Positions 55,456 through 64,000 of a DNA stretch of 64,000 bases are shown one piece after another. Numbering within the stretch: position 1 is the first letter of the stretch; every line of letters starts with the position of its first letter. The DNA is from Natronolimnohabitans innermongolicus JCM 12255 (GTDB taxonomy: Archaea; Halobacteriota; Halobacteria; Halobacteriales; Natrialbaceae): assembly GCF_000337215.1 (NCBI RefSeq), contig NZ_AOHZ01000018.1, positions 400-64,399 on the forward strand, given 5' to 3'. The notes beneath the pieces are model-generated. The model ran no database searches. It was not told the DNA's origin and saw only the letters and a program-made list of their open reading frames with translations. Both the position numbers and the translations under genes were made by a program.

Positions 55456-56430
55456 CTACTCTTCCTCGAGGACGAGCGTGACCGATTCGTCGTCGCCGTC
55501 GATTTCGACGTCGGTCTCGTCGCTCTCGTAGTCGTCGGCCTCCGCGGAGACCGCGTACTCGCCGTCCTCGAGTTCGAACTCGACCTCGCCGTCGTCGTCG
55601 GTGTCTCGCTCTTCGCTCGAGCCGAAGAGAACGGCGTCGTCCTCGACGGTGACGGTGGCGTCCTCGATCGCGTCGCCGTCGTCGTCCTCGACGGTCACGT
55701 CCAGGTCGTGGGTTTCGTCGTCGCTGTCGTCGCTGTCGTCGTCATCATCGTCATCGTCGTCCGCTTCGAGGACGAGCGTGACCGTTTCGTCGTCGCCGTC
55801 GATTTCGACGTCGGTCTCGTCGCTCTCGTAGTCGTCGGCCTCGGCGGAGACCTCGTACTCGCCGTCCTCGAGGTCGAACTCGACCTCGCCGTCGTCGGCG
55901 TCACGGTCGTCTTCGGATCCGCTTTCGGGGTCGACGAAGACGGTGGCGTCGTCGACCGAATCGCCGTCGTCGTCCTCGACGAAGACCGTCAGGGTGTGGG
56001 TTTCGTCCTCGTCGTCTTCGTCGTCCGCGTCGTCGGAGTCGTCGCTGTCGTCGTCACCGTTTTCGTCGCTGTCACCGTCGTCGGCATCCGAATCGTCCCC
56101 GTCATCGTCAGTTTCGTCGCTATCGCCGTCATCGGTGTCATCGCCGCTGTCATCACCGCCGTCGTCGGCGTCGTCGTCCGCATCGGCGTCGTCTCCGTCG
56201 CCCTCGTCATCGTCGGCATCGTCGCTCGCGGGGTCTTCCTCGTCGTCCGTGTCGTCCGTGACGGAGCCGACCATCCCGGTGATGGAGGCGCCGCTGGCCG
56301 CGAATACCAGCCCGATTACCAGGAAGACGACCCCGCTGACGGTAAGCAGGATCTGTACGTGTTTCTGAAGCGCTCGCGTCTCCGTACTCGGCTCTCGGAC
56401 GTTTCGGCTCATTGTATTCTCCTCTTGCAT
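55456..56430 (-). CDS. Membrane-anchored Asp-rich protein with two PEGA/CarboxypepD-like repeats
   Basis: The 324-residue protein has one N-terminal membrane helix (about 25-45, VQILLTVSGVVFLVIGLVFA). A very acidic linker made almost only of Asp, Ser, Gly and Glu follows (about 58-150). Two beta-sandwich repeats end the protein (about 150-222 and 240-324), each with the pattern GEVEFDLEDGEYEVSAEADDY and VTLVLE. They resemble carboxypeptidase-regulatory-like modules of surface proteins. The two repeats share a 102-base stretch with 99 identical positions, so duplication was recent or kept by gene conversion. A second ATG (56412, MSRN) is an alternative start. Confidence 0.8.
   Translation of the reverse strand: MQEENTMSRNVREPSTETRALQKHVQILLTVSGVVFLVIGLVFAASGASITGMVGSVTDDTDDEEDPASDDADDDEGDGDDADADDDADDGGDDSGDDTDDGDSDETDDDGDDSDADDGDSDENGDDDSDDSDDADDEDDEDETHTLTVFVEDDDGDSVDDATVFVDPESGSEDDRDADDGEVEFDLEDGEYEVSAEADDYESDETDVEIDGDDETVTLVLEADDDDDDDDDSDDSDDETHDLDVTVEDDDGDAIEDATVTVEDDAVLFGSSEERDTDDDGEVEFELEDGEYAVSAEADDYESDETDVEIDGDDESVTLVLEEE
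55471..55572 (-). repeat. 102-base direct repeat, copy A, in the Asp-rich protein gene
   Basis: It matches 55771-55872 at 99 of 102 positions. The copies start exactly 300 bases (100 codons) apart, so both are read in the same frame. Confidence 0.95.
55771..55872 (-). repeat. 102-base direct repeat, copy B, in the Asp-rich protein gene
   Basis: It is the partner of the copy at 55471-55572, with three base differences. It codes for the upstream of the two PEGA-like modules. Confidence 0.95.
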
Positions 56431-56777
56431 CTGCGTTACGTCGGCGTACCTGCACTCTGTCGGGCCGATGCCGATCGAACGACGATCGATCGGCTATCGA
56501 CCCCGTTCGCCGTCGAGGCGCTGTCTGCAGTCCGACTCGTCGAATGCCGTCTCAGCTCGCGTCTCGGTTCCCGGTCGGCGTTCGGGAACGCGCAAGCAGG
56601 ACAAACGTGGTTCATTACCTGTCCGTTTCAGCTATCGACGGTTCACTATACCCTCGATAAGGAGCGCGCTATCGCATCGATAAGACCGTTGCAGTTCGTG
56701 AAACAGTGTCCGACGACCGCTTGCTCGAGCCTCGAAGATCCGTTCGACCGCCGAACGCGGACGGCGGCCGACGTCCG
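56431..56777. other. Gap between two minus-strand genes
   Basis: These 347 bases contain no convincing gene or RNA. The stretch must hold the promoter of the Asp-rich protein gene (read leftward), but no TATA element stands out. Two small plus-strand frames are Arg/Ser-rich and were not called. Confidence 0.45.
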
Positions 56778-57767
56778 CTACTCGACTGTCTGTAGTTCGC
56801 CCGCGTCCGCGACTCGTGAACGGGAGTCGACGACGGTATCGCGAACGGTGCGAATGTGATCGACGACTGACGGTCCGACCACGGCGAAACAACAGAGCGC
56901 GAGACTCGCGACCGACGGGTCGTGGCGCGTGGCTTGTAGCCCGTATCGAAGTGCGCGGCGCCTGTTGTTCTGGTCGAGTTCCGTCCAGGCGGAGTTGATC
57001 TGCCGACCGTGCCGGAATCGGCGTTCGATCCCGGGATTGCTGGTAATATCGTCGCGATACTTCGACCAGATGCGACCGCAGACGTCGGTGGCCTCATCGA
57101 GGTCGCGGTGCAGTTGTTCGCGCTGTTCGACCGCGGCCAGTTCGGAGACGTTCCTGTCGTGGTACTGGCGAACCACCAGCGGCTCGTCGACGTACTCGTA
57201 CTCGTACTCCCGGGCGACTCGGATCGTCAAATCCCAGTCTTCGCCGCAGTCGAACTCGGTGTCGTAGCCGCCGACGGTCTCGAAGCACTCGGCTCGGTAC
57301 ATGTGTCCGGAGTAGGGCTTGCAGTCGAATCCGGCGAGGATCTCCGGGTAGATATCGCCGCGAAGCGACGGCGTGTACGTGTCGACGGTTCGACCGCCTC
57401 TCTTGGCGACACCACCGGTATAGACGACTCCACACGCCGGGTTGTCCGCCATCACCGCGAGTTGTTTCTCGACTTTCGTCGGCGCCCAGCGGTCGTCGTC
57501 GTCGAGGATGCAGACGAACTCTCCGCGGGCGTACTCGAGCGCGCGATTTCGACTCCCCGAGATGCCGCGTCGTTCGTCGTTATACAACGGCCGAACGCGG
57601 TCGTCGTCGGCGTAGGACTCGAGGACGCGTCTGGTGTCGTCGCTCGGCGGGTCACAGACGATGACGACCTCGATTTCGTCGTGAGTCTGTCCCAGCGCCG
57701 TTTCGACCGCCCCTTCGATGTACTCGGGCCGGTCGTATGTCGGAACGAGTACACTGACGAGCGTCAT
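56778..57767 (-). CDS. GT2 glycosyltransferase
   Basis: The 329-residue protein has the GT-A core VSVLVPTYDRPEYIEGAVE, VVIVCDPPSDDTRRVLESY and GEFVCILDDDDRWAPTKVEKQ (metal-binding DDDD near residue 90), plus CGEDWDLTIRVAREYEY near 175. The C-terminus (about 290-310) has one weak hydrophobic stretch. It transfers a sugar from a nucleotide donor with inversion. It is divergent from the GT2 gene at 58098. Confidence 0.9.
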   Translation of the reverse strand: MTLVSVLVPTYDRPEYIEGAVETALGQTHDEIEVVIVCDPPSDDTRRVLESYADDDRVRPLYNDERRGISGSRNRALEYARGEFVCILDDDDRWAPTKVEKQLAVMADNPACGVVYTGGVAKRGGRTVDTYTPSLRGDIYPEILAGFDCKPYSGHMYRAECFETVGGYDTEFDCGEDWDLTIRVAREYEYEYVDEPLVVRQYHDRNVSELAAVEQREQLHRDLDEATDVCGRIWSKYRDDITSNPGIERRFRHGRQINSAWTELDQNNRRRALRYGLQATRHDPSVASLALCCFAVVGPSVVDHIRTVRDTVVDSRSRVADAGELQTVE

Positions 57768-58097
57768 AGACGACTGTCACTCCGAACACGTGGTCTTCCT
57801 CTAGCACGTTCGTATCGGGCGACGGTACACATAGCCGGAACGATTGGCTAGCGGTACTTATTCATGAAGTGGATTATCGGTTTGTCGGGATTAAATCGGT
57901 GTCGTGACTGATCGATACCGCCGAATCTCGTGCCGAGAGCCATTCCGCTTCGTTGGGTCCGCAGCCACCAGTTTTCTCCCTGTATCGGTTCGTTATTGTC
58001 TCCTCTGCGTGATAGTCGCAGCCGGAATGCTGTCGCTACTTTTTACGATCGGTCTCGTTCGCTCGGTCAGTAACCCTGCAGTCTCACTCGAGCGACG
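57768..58097. other. Divergent gap between two GT2 genes
   Basis: These 330 bases hold no gene that I can support. AT-rich TACTTATTCATGAAG (about 57855-57869) and CTACTTTTTACG (about 58037-58048) are possible promoter parts for the two divergent glycosyltransferase genes. Confidence 0.4.
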
Positions 58098-59060
58098 ATG
58101 AACGACCACGACCCACCAACCGATCGATCGGTCGAGGAGCAACGTGACGCGGAAGCGCCGCTGATTTCGGTCGTCGTTCCGGTCTACAACGATCCCGACG
58201 GCGTCGAGGCGACTCTCGAGGCGCTTACCTCGCAGACGTACCCCGACGGGGGCCACGAGATTCTGGTCGTCGACAACGATTCGACCGACGAGACGCCGAC
58301 CGTCGTTCGGGCGTACGCCGACGAGCACGACCACGTCACGTCCCTGCTCGAGGACGAGCGCCAGAGCTCGTATGCGGCGCGAAATACGGGTATCGAGCAC
58401 GCGAGCGGCTCGATATTCGCGTTCGTCGACGCGGACATGATCGTCGAGGAGACGTGGCTCGCGGACGCCGTCGACGCGTTCGAGCGTCTGGACGCGTCGT
58501 ACATGGGCTGTGACGTCGAGATGGTTCCAGCCGAGCGGTCGGAGTCGCTGGCCCAGCGGTACAACCGCCGTACCGGCTTTCCGATCGAGGAGTTCGTCGC
58601 TGAGATGGGGTTCGCCCCGACGTGTTGTCTGTTCGTCCGGCGGTCGGTGCTCGAGGACGTCGGCGCGTTCGATCCGCGGCTGGTCTCGGGCGGCGACCGG
58701 GAGTTCGGACACCGCGTCCGCGACGCGGGCTACGACCAGCACTACACGGACGCGGTGACGATGTACCATCCGACTCGGTCGACCGCCGATGCAATCTTGC
58801 GGAAGGCCCGTCGCGTCGGCCGCGGCGTCACCCAGCTACGAGCGTTTCATCCCGACCGCTACGGAGGCCGCATTCCGGCGGTCTGTAATCCGCTGCCCTA
58901 CCTCCCGCCGCGACTGCAGAGCGTCCGGGGGATCGAAGGCTGGGCGTCGCTCTCGCGCCGCGAGAAGGTCGGCTTCTACCTGCTATCGTACGGACGCGGT
59001 ATCTCGAACGGGATGGGGCGGATCGAAGAAACGGTGCGGCGGCGCGTTCTCGGCGGCTGA
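58098..59060 (+). CDS. GT2 glycosyltransferase
   Basis: The 320-residue protein has the GT2 start LISVVVPVYNDPDGVEAT near residue 23, ILVVDNDSTDETPTVVR, SSYAARNTGIEHASGSIFA and FVDADMIVEETW (DxD near residue 114). GFAPTCCLFVRRSVLEDVG and GGDREFGHRVRDAGYD follow near 175-215. The polar N-terminus of about 20 residues is haloarchaeal. A 32-base perfect palindrome lies 25 bases after its stop and may end transcription. Confidence 0.9.
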   Translation: MNDHDPPTDRSVEEQRDAEAPLISVVVPVYNDPDGVEATLEALTSQTYPDGGHEILVVDNDSTDETPTVVRAYADEHDHVTSLLEDERQSSYAARNTGIEHASGSIFAFVDADMIVEETWLADAVDAFERLDASYMGCDVEMVPAERSESLAQRYNRRTGFPIEEFVAEMGFAPTCCLFVRRSVLEDVGAFDPRLVSGGDREFGHRVRDAGYDQHYTDAVTMYHPTRSTADAILRKARRVGRGVTQLRAFHPDRYGGRIPAVCNPLPYLPPRLQSVRGIEGWASLSRREKVGFYLLSYGRGISNGMGRIEETVRRRVLGG

Positions 59061-59084
59061 TACGGTTTACTGTCCGTCAGGTCC

Positions 59085-59116
59085 GGCGCACCCGCCGCCC
59101 GGGCGGCGGGTGCGCC
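59085..59116. terminator. 32-base perfect GC palindrome
   Basis: GGCGCACCCGCCGCCC is followed at once by its exact reverse complement GGGCGGCGGGTGCGCC, giving 16 pairs with no loop. It lies between the convergent GT2 gene (stop 59060) and FkbM gene (stop 59231). It has no T-run, so it may act as a bidirectional structural terminator, or be a mobile palindrome of another kind. Confidence 0.5.
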
Positions 59117-59230
59117 GGGACATCGGTACAGCAATCCGTATGAGTCGGAGACGACGTCGTCTCGTCGTCCCCTCGTGACCGTCTCGCCGATCGACTGTCG
59201 GTGTGGATACGACGGCCGGCGGCGGTCGAA

Positions 59231-60256
59231 CTACGTTTTCCGAACGATGCACTCGATCGAGTGATCGCTCGCTGCCATCGCTTGCTCGAGGTCGCCAAGG
59301 GTTTCGACGCCGCAGTCGAGGCCGTGCCAGCGGCGGGCGTCGTCGACGCCGGCGGCGGCGTCGGTTCGGACGGCCGAGGCGACCTCGAACCCGGTCTCCG
59401 CAAAGCGGGAGACGATCGCTCGTTGCGTCTCGGCGTCTAAATCGAGCGGATGCAACTCGAGGAAGACGACGGTCGGGCCGGGCGCCTCGAGGACGGTCGA
59501 GAGTCCATCGAGCACCTCGGACTCGTACCCCTCGACGTCGAATCGGACGGCGTTGATCGACGCGGGATCGAGCCCGCGACGCTCGAGATAACGGTCGCCG
59601 GTCGTCTGATCGACGCTGATCGTCCGCGTCTCGTCGCCGTCGGCGTCCGTCGTCGCCTCCCGAACGCGGTGCTGGTTCGAGTGCGTGCTCAGCGCCACCT
59701 CGACCGTTCGATCCGCGGCGCCGAACGCCAGCCGATCGACGGTCGCTCGGTCGGCGACCCCGTTTCGCTCGAGGTTTTCCTCGAGTACGTCGACGTTCGA
59801 GGGAATCGGTTCGACCGCGTGGATCCGCGCTCGGTCGCCGAGAACGCCGTCGGCGACGGTACAGAAGTAGCCGATGTTCGCGCCGACCTCGAGCAGTCGA
59901 ACGGGTCCGTCGACGGTTTCGGCGAGCCACTCGAGTTCGCGCTCGTAGGCGACCGTCGAGCGGTGCTCGTGGACGCCGTAGGCGAGCAGCGTCCGCGAGA
60001 TGCCGGCGTCTTCGGCGTCGACGACCAGTTCGTGTTCGCCGACGACGACGGTCTGATAACGCTCGTCCCCCAGTCGGTACGCGTAGTAGGGGTTCCGTCC
60101 GGTCGCCAGTTCGGCGACCGAGCCGAGCGCCGCGCCGGGTCGGCCCGCTCGCAGGAGGGTGGCGAGTTTCCGTCCCTCGAGTCGGGCGTACCGGGCCACG
60201 AGTGATTCGGTCGACGCGATCGACCGGAATCGACTCACGGGCGTTCGCGTACTCAT
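59231..60256 (-). CDS. FkbM family methyltransferase
   Basis: The 341-residue protein has the SAM-binding loop VRLLEVGANIGYFCTVA (about 118-134), HAVEPIPSNVDVLEENLERN, and FDVEGYESEVLDGLS near 235 with the FkbM signature D-x-E-G-x-E. FkbM enzymes methylate hydroxyl groups of sugars or polyketides, and are common in surface-glycan loci. Its position at the end of the glycan locus suggests O-methylation of a glycan. The first 85 residues are a variable N-terminal domain. Confidence 0.88.
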   Translation of the reverse strand: MSTRTPVSRFRSIASTESLVARYARLEGRKLATLLRAGRPGAALGSVAELATGRNPYYAYRLGDERYQTVVVGEHELVVDAEDAGISRTLLAYGVHEHRSTVAYERELEWLAETVDGPVRLLEVGANIGYFCTVADGVLGDRARIHAVEPIPSNVDVLEENLERNGVADRATVDRLAFGAADRTVEVALSTHSNQHRVREATTDADGDETRTISVDQTTGDRYLERRGLDPASINAVRFDVEGYESEVLDGLSTVLEAPGPTVVFLELHPLDLDAETQRAIVSRFAETGFEVASAVRTDAAAGVDDARRWHGLDCGVETLGDLEQAMAASDHSIECIVRKT

Positions 60257-60719
60257 CGCGATTCTAGCGGTCGTGATACTGTCGGACAGCAGTCAGTGCA
60301 CCGTCGGTCGCGAATTCGCGGTCGGCTCCGACGGCGACGGCCGAATTCGAGCGACCGATCGTCGAATAGAGCTGTCCGGCAGTATGAGCGGATCGGTCGG
60401 CGGTCCATTCCTGTCGGGACGGACATCGCGACGGCGAATAAATCCGGAGACGTCTCTCGCACGTTGAGATGGCGCCGGTGGTCCAGTCTCACGGCCGTTT
60501 GATTCGAGCTGATCAATCGTCGATGTAATACGTGCTTAACCGACGCCCGCACCGCGACGAAGTACGTCATTGGGAGCTCGAAACCGCGTCTTTGCTCGGA
60601 GGGCCGTTCGATGGTGCCATCGGCGGTAGGCTCCTGTTTCGGCGGTGAAGTGGATCGCCGGCTGGAACGGTCACGCCGCTTTTTGCGCGCTCGCGGCGAG
60701 CGCTCGAGTGGAGATCACC
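60257..60719. other. Gap between the FkbM and SPW-repeat genes
   Basis: These 463 bases contain no frame that looks like protein and no RNA gene. GTTTGATTCGAG-type AT-rich DNA lies around 60495-60545. The ribosome-binding-like GGAG at 60710-60713 belongs to the downstream gene. Confidence 0.4.
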
Positions 60720-61166
60720 ATGAGCGAAGCAATGACCGACGACACCACGACCCGTGGACAGGGCGAGCCGGAGGGACAGAAGTGGCTCAGCGGGATCGTC
60801 TCCGTGATCGGGCTCTGGATCGCCGTCTCGCCCGGCGTCTACGAGGCGGCGGCCTCGATCACGTGGAACAACGGTCTCGTCGGCGGCGCGATCTTCTTGC
60901 TCGCCGGCTACAACTACTACCGGATCGTGACGGGCCACCCGACAAGCACCGGCGTGATGTCGCTGGTCGCGGTGCTCGCGCTGTGGACGATCGCCGCGCC
61001 GTTCGCCTTCGAGGGGCAGTTCGCGATGGAGGGCCTCGAGGTCGCCCAGGCGGGGCTCCTCTGGAGTACCGTCGTCACCGGGATCGTCGTGGCGGCGCTG
61101 GCCGGATACGTCGCGTACGCGGCGCGCACCGACGTCCGCACGGGAACGGCGGCCGGGACGCGATAG
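60720..61166 (+). CDS. SPW-repeat membrane protein
   Basis: The 148-residue protein has four hydrophobic segments arranged as two similar pairs. The first is near 22-68 (LSGIVSVIGLWIAVSPGVYE, LVGGAIFLLAGYNYY) and the second near 75-130 (VMSLVAVLALWTIAAPFAFE, GLLWSTVVTGIVVAALAGY). This is the SPW-repeat pattern, a small membrane family without known function that is frequent in haloarchaea. GGAGATCACC just before the ATG at 60720 is a ribosome-binding site and selects this start over an upstream ATG at 60645. Confidence 0.82.
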   Translation: MSEAMTDDTTTRGQGEPEGQKWLSGIVSVIGLWIAVSPGVYEAAASITWNNGLVGGAIFLLAGYNYYRIVTGHPTSTGVMSLVAVLALWTIAAPFAFEGQFAMEGLEVAQAGLLWSTVVTGIVVAALAGYVAYAARTDVRTGTAAGTR

Positions 61167-61210
61167 CGACGGCTGCGAACTCGGATTTCCCGCCGCTACC
61201 GCCCGCGGTG

Positions 61211-62140
61211 TCATCGCGACCGCCCGCTCGAGTCGCGCTCCGACACCGAATCGGTCGGAACGCGCCGATCGAGGAGGTCGAGGACCGGTTCGCTTGCCGC
61301 GACGCGTAGGCCGAACCGGGTGAGCCGATCCCGAACGACGGCGGGAACGAGCGTGCCGTACAGCGAGCCGAGCAGCGGCAGCGGTCCGACGCGGTAGTAC
61401 GCCGACGGCGACGACTCGCTCGCGGCCTCGAGGATCGTCCGCGCGACGCGGTCGGGATCGTTGATCAGCGGACCGCCGCCCTCGATCGCCCGAAGGCGAC
61501 GGAGCGCACGGTAGTAGTCCGCGTGTGGCGAGGGTCCCGCGGTGGATTCGGTTTCGTCGAGTTCGGCGGCGACGCGGTCGTAAAAGTCCGTTTTCACGAC
61601 ACCCGGCTGGACGACCGCCACGTCGACGGTCGTGTCGGTCAGCTCCTGTCGCAAGGCGTCGTGCAGTCCCGCTGCGGCCCACTTCGAGGCGTTGTAGCCG
61701 CCGATTCCCGCCAGGGCGAGTCGGTCGGCGGCGCTGGTGACGGTGACGATCCGCCCGCCGCCGCGCTCGCGCATTCCCGGAAGGACGGCCCGGATCAGTC
61801 GATGCGGGCCGAAACAGTGGACGGCGAACTGCGCTTCGAGTTTTTCGGTGTCGAGATCCTCGAGCGGCCCGAACTGGCCGTACCCCGCGTTGTTGACGAG
61901 ACAGTCGACGCCGCCGGCGTCCGCGCGGATCCGGTCGACGACGCGGTCGATATCGTCGGGGTTCGTCAGATCGAGCGCGGCGATTTCGGCGCCGCGGGAC
62001 TCGAGGTCGCGCAGGTCGTCCCGATCGCGGGACCGGGCGGTGGCGTAGACGCGCCAGTCGCGGTCTGCCTCGAGGAACGCTCGAGCGGTCGCGAAGCCGA
62101 TGCCGGACGAGCAGCCGGTGACGAGGACGGTGCGGGTCAT
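61211..62140 (-). CDS. Short-chain dehydrogenase/reductase
   Basis: The 309-residue protein has the NAD(P) loop [15 protein letters not shown] (8-22), [11 protein letters not shown] (85-95), a catalytic Ser near residue 136 ([10 protein letters not shown]), and Tyr-x3-Lys in GGYNASKWA (150-156). These define a classical SDR. The longer C-terminus (from about 225) is typical of SDRs acting on sterol-, retinol- or isoprenoid-like substrates, but the substrate cannot be read from sequence. It is convergent with the SPW gene. Confidence 0.9.
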   Translation of the reverse strand: MTRTVLVTGCSSGIGFATARAFLEADRDWRVYATARSRDRDDLRDLESRGAEIAALDLTNPDDIDRVVDRIRADAGGVDCLVNNAGYGQFGPLEDLDTEKLEAQFAVHCFGPHRLIRAVLPGMRERGGGRIVTVTSAADRLALAGIGGYNASKWAAAGLHDALRQELTDTTVDVAVVQPGVVKTDFYDRVAAELDETESTAGPSPHADYYRALRRLRAIEGGGPLINDPDRVARTILEAASESSPSAYYRVGPLPLLGSLYGTLVPAVVRDRLTRFGLRVAASEPVLDLLDRRVPTDSVSERDSSGRSR

Positions 62141-62203
62141 ACGGATGTGATCGACGGCGACGGTCCAAAAGCTCCGGATTTCGACGGCGGCGACTGCGGC
62201 GGG

Positions 62204-62851
62204 TTACGGACCGGCGTCGTCAGGCGGTCCGGCGTCGTCGGGCGCACCGGCGTCCTCGGGTGGGCCTGCGTCGTCGGCCGGTCCTGGGTCGTCGTCACCG
62301 TCGTCTGCGAATTCGTCAGTCGGATCGGGACCGTCGTCGGCGTCCCCGGGCTCGACGGTATCGTCCCCTTCTGCGTCGTCGCCGTCATCGTCGGCCAGGA
62401 CCGACTCGAGGGTGTCCCACGGGAAGTCGGTGCCGTCCGCGTCGTCATCGGGCGAATCGTCTGCACCGTCGCCATCGTCACCGTCAGCGCCATCGCCGTC
62501 GTCGTCCGCGTCGCTGCCATCACCGTCGCCCGGGTCCGGCAGGTCGCCGTCATCGGAGTCGTCCGGCGGACCCGTCCCGTCGTCGGGCGGTGCGTCGCCG
62601 TCGTCATCGTCGACATCGTCGTCCGTCTCGTTCTCCTCGCCGGCGTCGTCGTCGCCGTCGTCGGTACCGTTGTCGGGCGTCGGCGTCGAGTCGTCGTTCT
62701 CCGCCTCCTCGACGCTCTCGTCCGGGCCGACCAGCGTCGGCCCGATCCCGGGCGTGACGACCATCGCGATGGCGCCGAAGGTCAGCAACACCACCACGGC
62801 GGTGACGAGCAACGCTGTCGTCGACGGCTCGGAGTCATCGGCCCCGCTCAT
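62204..62851 (-). CDS. Membrane-anchored Asp/Pro-rich protein
   Basis: The 215-residue protein has one membrane helix (about 12-35, [19 protein letters not shown]). The rest is almost wholly Asp, Gly, Pro, Glu and Ala. A short ordered island, [14 protein letters not shown], lies near residue 143. The C-terminus repeats a [10 protein letters not shown]-like unit. It is probably a disordered acidic stalk outside the cell. The ATG at 62849-62851 is used; the upstream continuation of this frame is the complement of leuS and is not real. Confidence 0.7.
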   Translation of the reverse strand: MSGADDSEPSTTALLVTAVVVLLTFGAIAMVVTPGIGPTLVGPDESVEEAENDDSTPTPDNGTDDGDDDAGEENETDDDVDDDDGDAPPDDGTGPPDDSDDGDLPDPGDGDGSDADDDGDGADGDDGDGADDSPDDDADGTDFPWDTLESVLADDDGDDAEGDDTVEPGDADDGPDPTDEFADDGDDDPGPADDAGPPEDAGAPDDAGPPDDAGP

Positions 62852-63034
62852 TGCTCGAGTCGTCGTTTCGCCCGTATCAGCTTTGTTAACCGCTGCCCAC
62901 TCGACGGTAACTGCCACCGACCGCGGCCGACCGTCGAGTGCGGACACCGCGGCCGCGACGCGCGTAGCCGGCGTTTCGGACAGCCGAACAATGATATGGC
63001 CGGCACGCCCAGTAGAGGACAAGACCGCTCTACT

Positions 63035-64000
63035 ATGACGACCCACTACGACCACGCGCAGGTCCAGGAGTTCTGGCAGTACGTCTGGGAGCGCGACGAC
63101 GTCTACGCGCTGCCGGACGACGCCGACGACCCCACCTACGTGCTCGGGATGTTTCCGTACACGTCGGGGACGCTCCACATGGGCCACGTGCGCAACTACG
63201 CGATCACCGATGCCTACGCGCGCTACCGGCGGATGCGCGGCGACGACGTCCTCCACCCGATGGGGTGGGACGCGTTCGGCCTCCCCGCCGAAAACGCCGC
63301 GTTCGAACGCAAGACCGATCCGCGCTCGTGGACCGAAGCCTGTATCCGCCGGATGCGCGAGGAACTCGAGACCATGGGCTTTGGCTACGACTGGTCTCGA
63401 GAGATCACCACCTGCGAACCGGACTACTACCGGTGGAACCAGTGGTTCTTCAAGCGCCTCTACGAGGAGGGGCTCGTCGAGTACGAGGCGGCGTCGGTCA
63501 ACTGGTGTCCCGACTGCGAGACCGTCCTCGCGGCGGCCCAGGTCGAGGAACGGGAGATCGAGCGGAGCGAGACCGCGGAGACTGCGAGCGGCGGAGCCGC
63601 GAGCCGCGACGTCGAACGCGTCTGCTGGCGCTGCGAGACGCCCGTCACCCGACGAGAGCTCGACCAGTGGTTCTTCACGATCACCGACTACGCCGAGGAG
63701 CTTCACGAGGGGTTAGACGACCTCGAGGGCTGGCCCGAGGGCGTCCGCGAGATCCAGCGCAACTGGATCGGCCGCCAGGAGGGCGCACGGATCACGTTCG
63801 AGGTGGACCAGCCGCACGCGGACGGCGCCGACCGTCCCGTCGACGTCTTCACCACTCGACCGGACACCGTCTACGGCGCCACGTATCTGGCCGTTTCACC
63901 CGGCCACGACCTCGCTCGAGAGCTGGCCGAAACGGACGACGACGTGGGCGCGTACGTCGAAACCGCTCGCGAGGCGGACCCCGACGAGATCGGCTTCGCG
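63035..64000 (+). CDS. leuS: Leucyl-tRNA synthetase, N-terminal part (truncated by the window end)
   Basis: 322 codons are present and the frame is still open at the window edge. [21 protein letters not shown] contains the HIGH-type motif (HMGH). [36 protein letters not shown] in part, and [13 protein letters not shown] identify bacterial-type LeuRS. The zinc part CWRC...RRELDQWFF and the start of the editing domain ([19 protein letters not shown]) follow. About 18 residues rich in Glu, Ser and Ala (about residues 176-193) are inserted between VEEREIE and VERVCWRC, encoded by GC-rich hairpin-containing DNA (63560-63610) much like the purK insert. Confidence 0.96.
   Translation, partial: MTTHYDHAQVQEFWQYVWERDDVYALPDDADDPTYVLGMFPYTSGTLHMGHVRNYAITDAYARYRRMRGDDVLHPMGWDAFGLPAENAAFERKTDPRSWTEACIRRMREELETMGFGYDWSREITTCEPDYYRWNQWFFKRLYEEGLVEYEAASVNWCPDCETVLAAAQVEEREIERSETAETASGGAASRDVERVCWRCETPVTRRELDQWFFTITDYAEELHEGLDDLEGWPEGVREIQRNWIGRQEGARITFEVDQPHADGADRPVDVFTTRPDTVYGATYLAVSPGHDLARELAETDDDVGAYVETAREADPDEIGFA
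63588..63600 (+). repeat. Hairpin within the leuS insert
   Basis: GCGGC and GCCGC pair across a three-base loop inside an insert encoding low-complexity sequence. This resembles the insert in purK. Confidence 0.45.

Noticed and set aside
62852-63706. Upstream extension of the Asp-rich protein frame opposite leuS
   Set aside because: It is the complement of the well-supported leuS gene; the real start is the ATG before the membrane helix.

Overview
The window comes from an extremely halophilic archaeon (class Halobacteria). The inference rests on the GC-rich, Asp/Glu-rich proteins, leaderless TATA-type promoters mixed with strong GGAGGTGA ribosome-binding sites inside operons, many Tat signals and haloarchaeal lipoboxes, a complex I operon without nuoEFG, a Bat-type helix-turn-helix regulator, and DUF7344-like regulators. 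The order Natrialbales fits, but the sequence alone does not prove it.

Region 1 (1-18.7 kb) is mostly housekeeping. It starts with the last 32 codons of EF-1alpha. Then come purK, a small membrane protein and purE (the two steps of the carboxylation branch of purine synthesis), and a tight 11-gene operon nuoA-B-CD-H-I-J1-J2-K-L-M-N (3059-13599) for the membrane and connecting parts of complex I. After it lie a TrkA-N/DHH phosphoesterase, a CBS/ParB-like protein, a universal stress protein, a tiny zinc-finger-like protein, a DUF192 lipoprotein, an HNH endonuclease and tRNA-Gln(TTG).

Region 2 (18.7-27.4 kb) starts with about 0.9 kb of decayed, lower-GC DNA behind the tRNA, including a degenerate copy of the tRNA 3' end. 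A Tat-exported surface protein follows, then a three-gene membrane-bound formate-dehydrogenase-like complex (Tat-exported catalytic subunit, four-cluster ferredoxin, NrfD-type membrane subunit), a membrane protein and a Bat-type regulator.

Region 3 (27.7-60.3 kb) is a large cell-surface glycan locus with frequent strand changes. It holds a Tat-exported beta-helix protein, a Wzx-type flippase, five glycosyltransferases, a GT-C-like polytopic membrane protein, a nucleotide-sugar dehydrogenase, a DUF354 epimerase-fold protein, GlmS, an FkbM methyltransferase, a sugar-transfer-associated ATP-grasp protein, an asparagine-synthase-like protein lacking its glutaminase cysteine, two secreted polysaccharide-deacetylase paralogs (one apparently catalytically dead), a secreted AstE/AspA-like zinc hydrolase with a PKD domain, and three membrane-anchored HTH regulators. 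My reading is that it builds and remodels a uronic-acid-containing surface glycan whose carboxyls may be amidated or aminoacylated. A frameshifted gene remnant and two strong palindromic elements lie at 44.1-45.15 kb.

Region 4 (60.3-64 kb) has an SPW-repeat membrane protein, a short-chain dehydrogenase, an Asp-rich membrane-anchored protein and the first 322 codons of leuS. No rRNA, CRISPR array or intact insertion sequence was seen. All functions are read from motifs and context; no database search was run.
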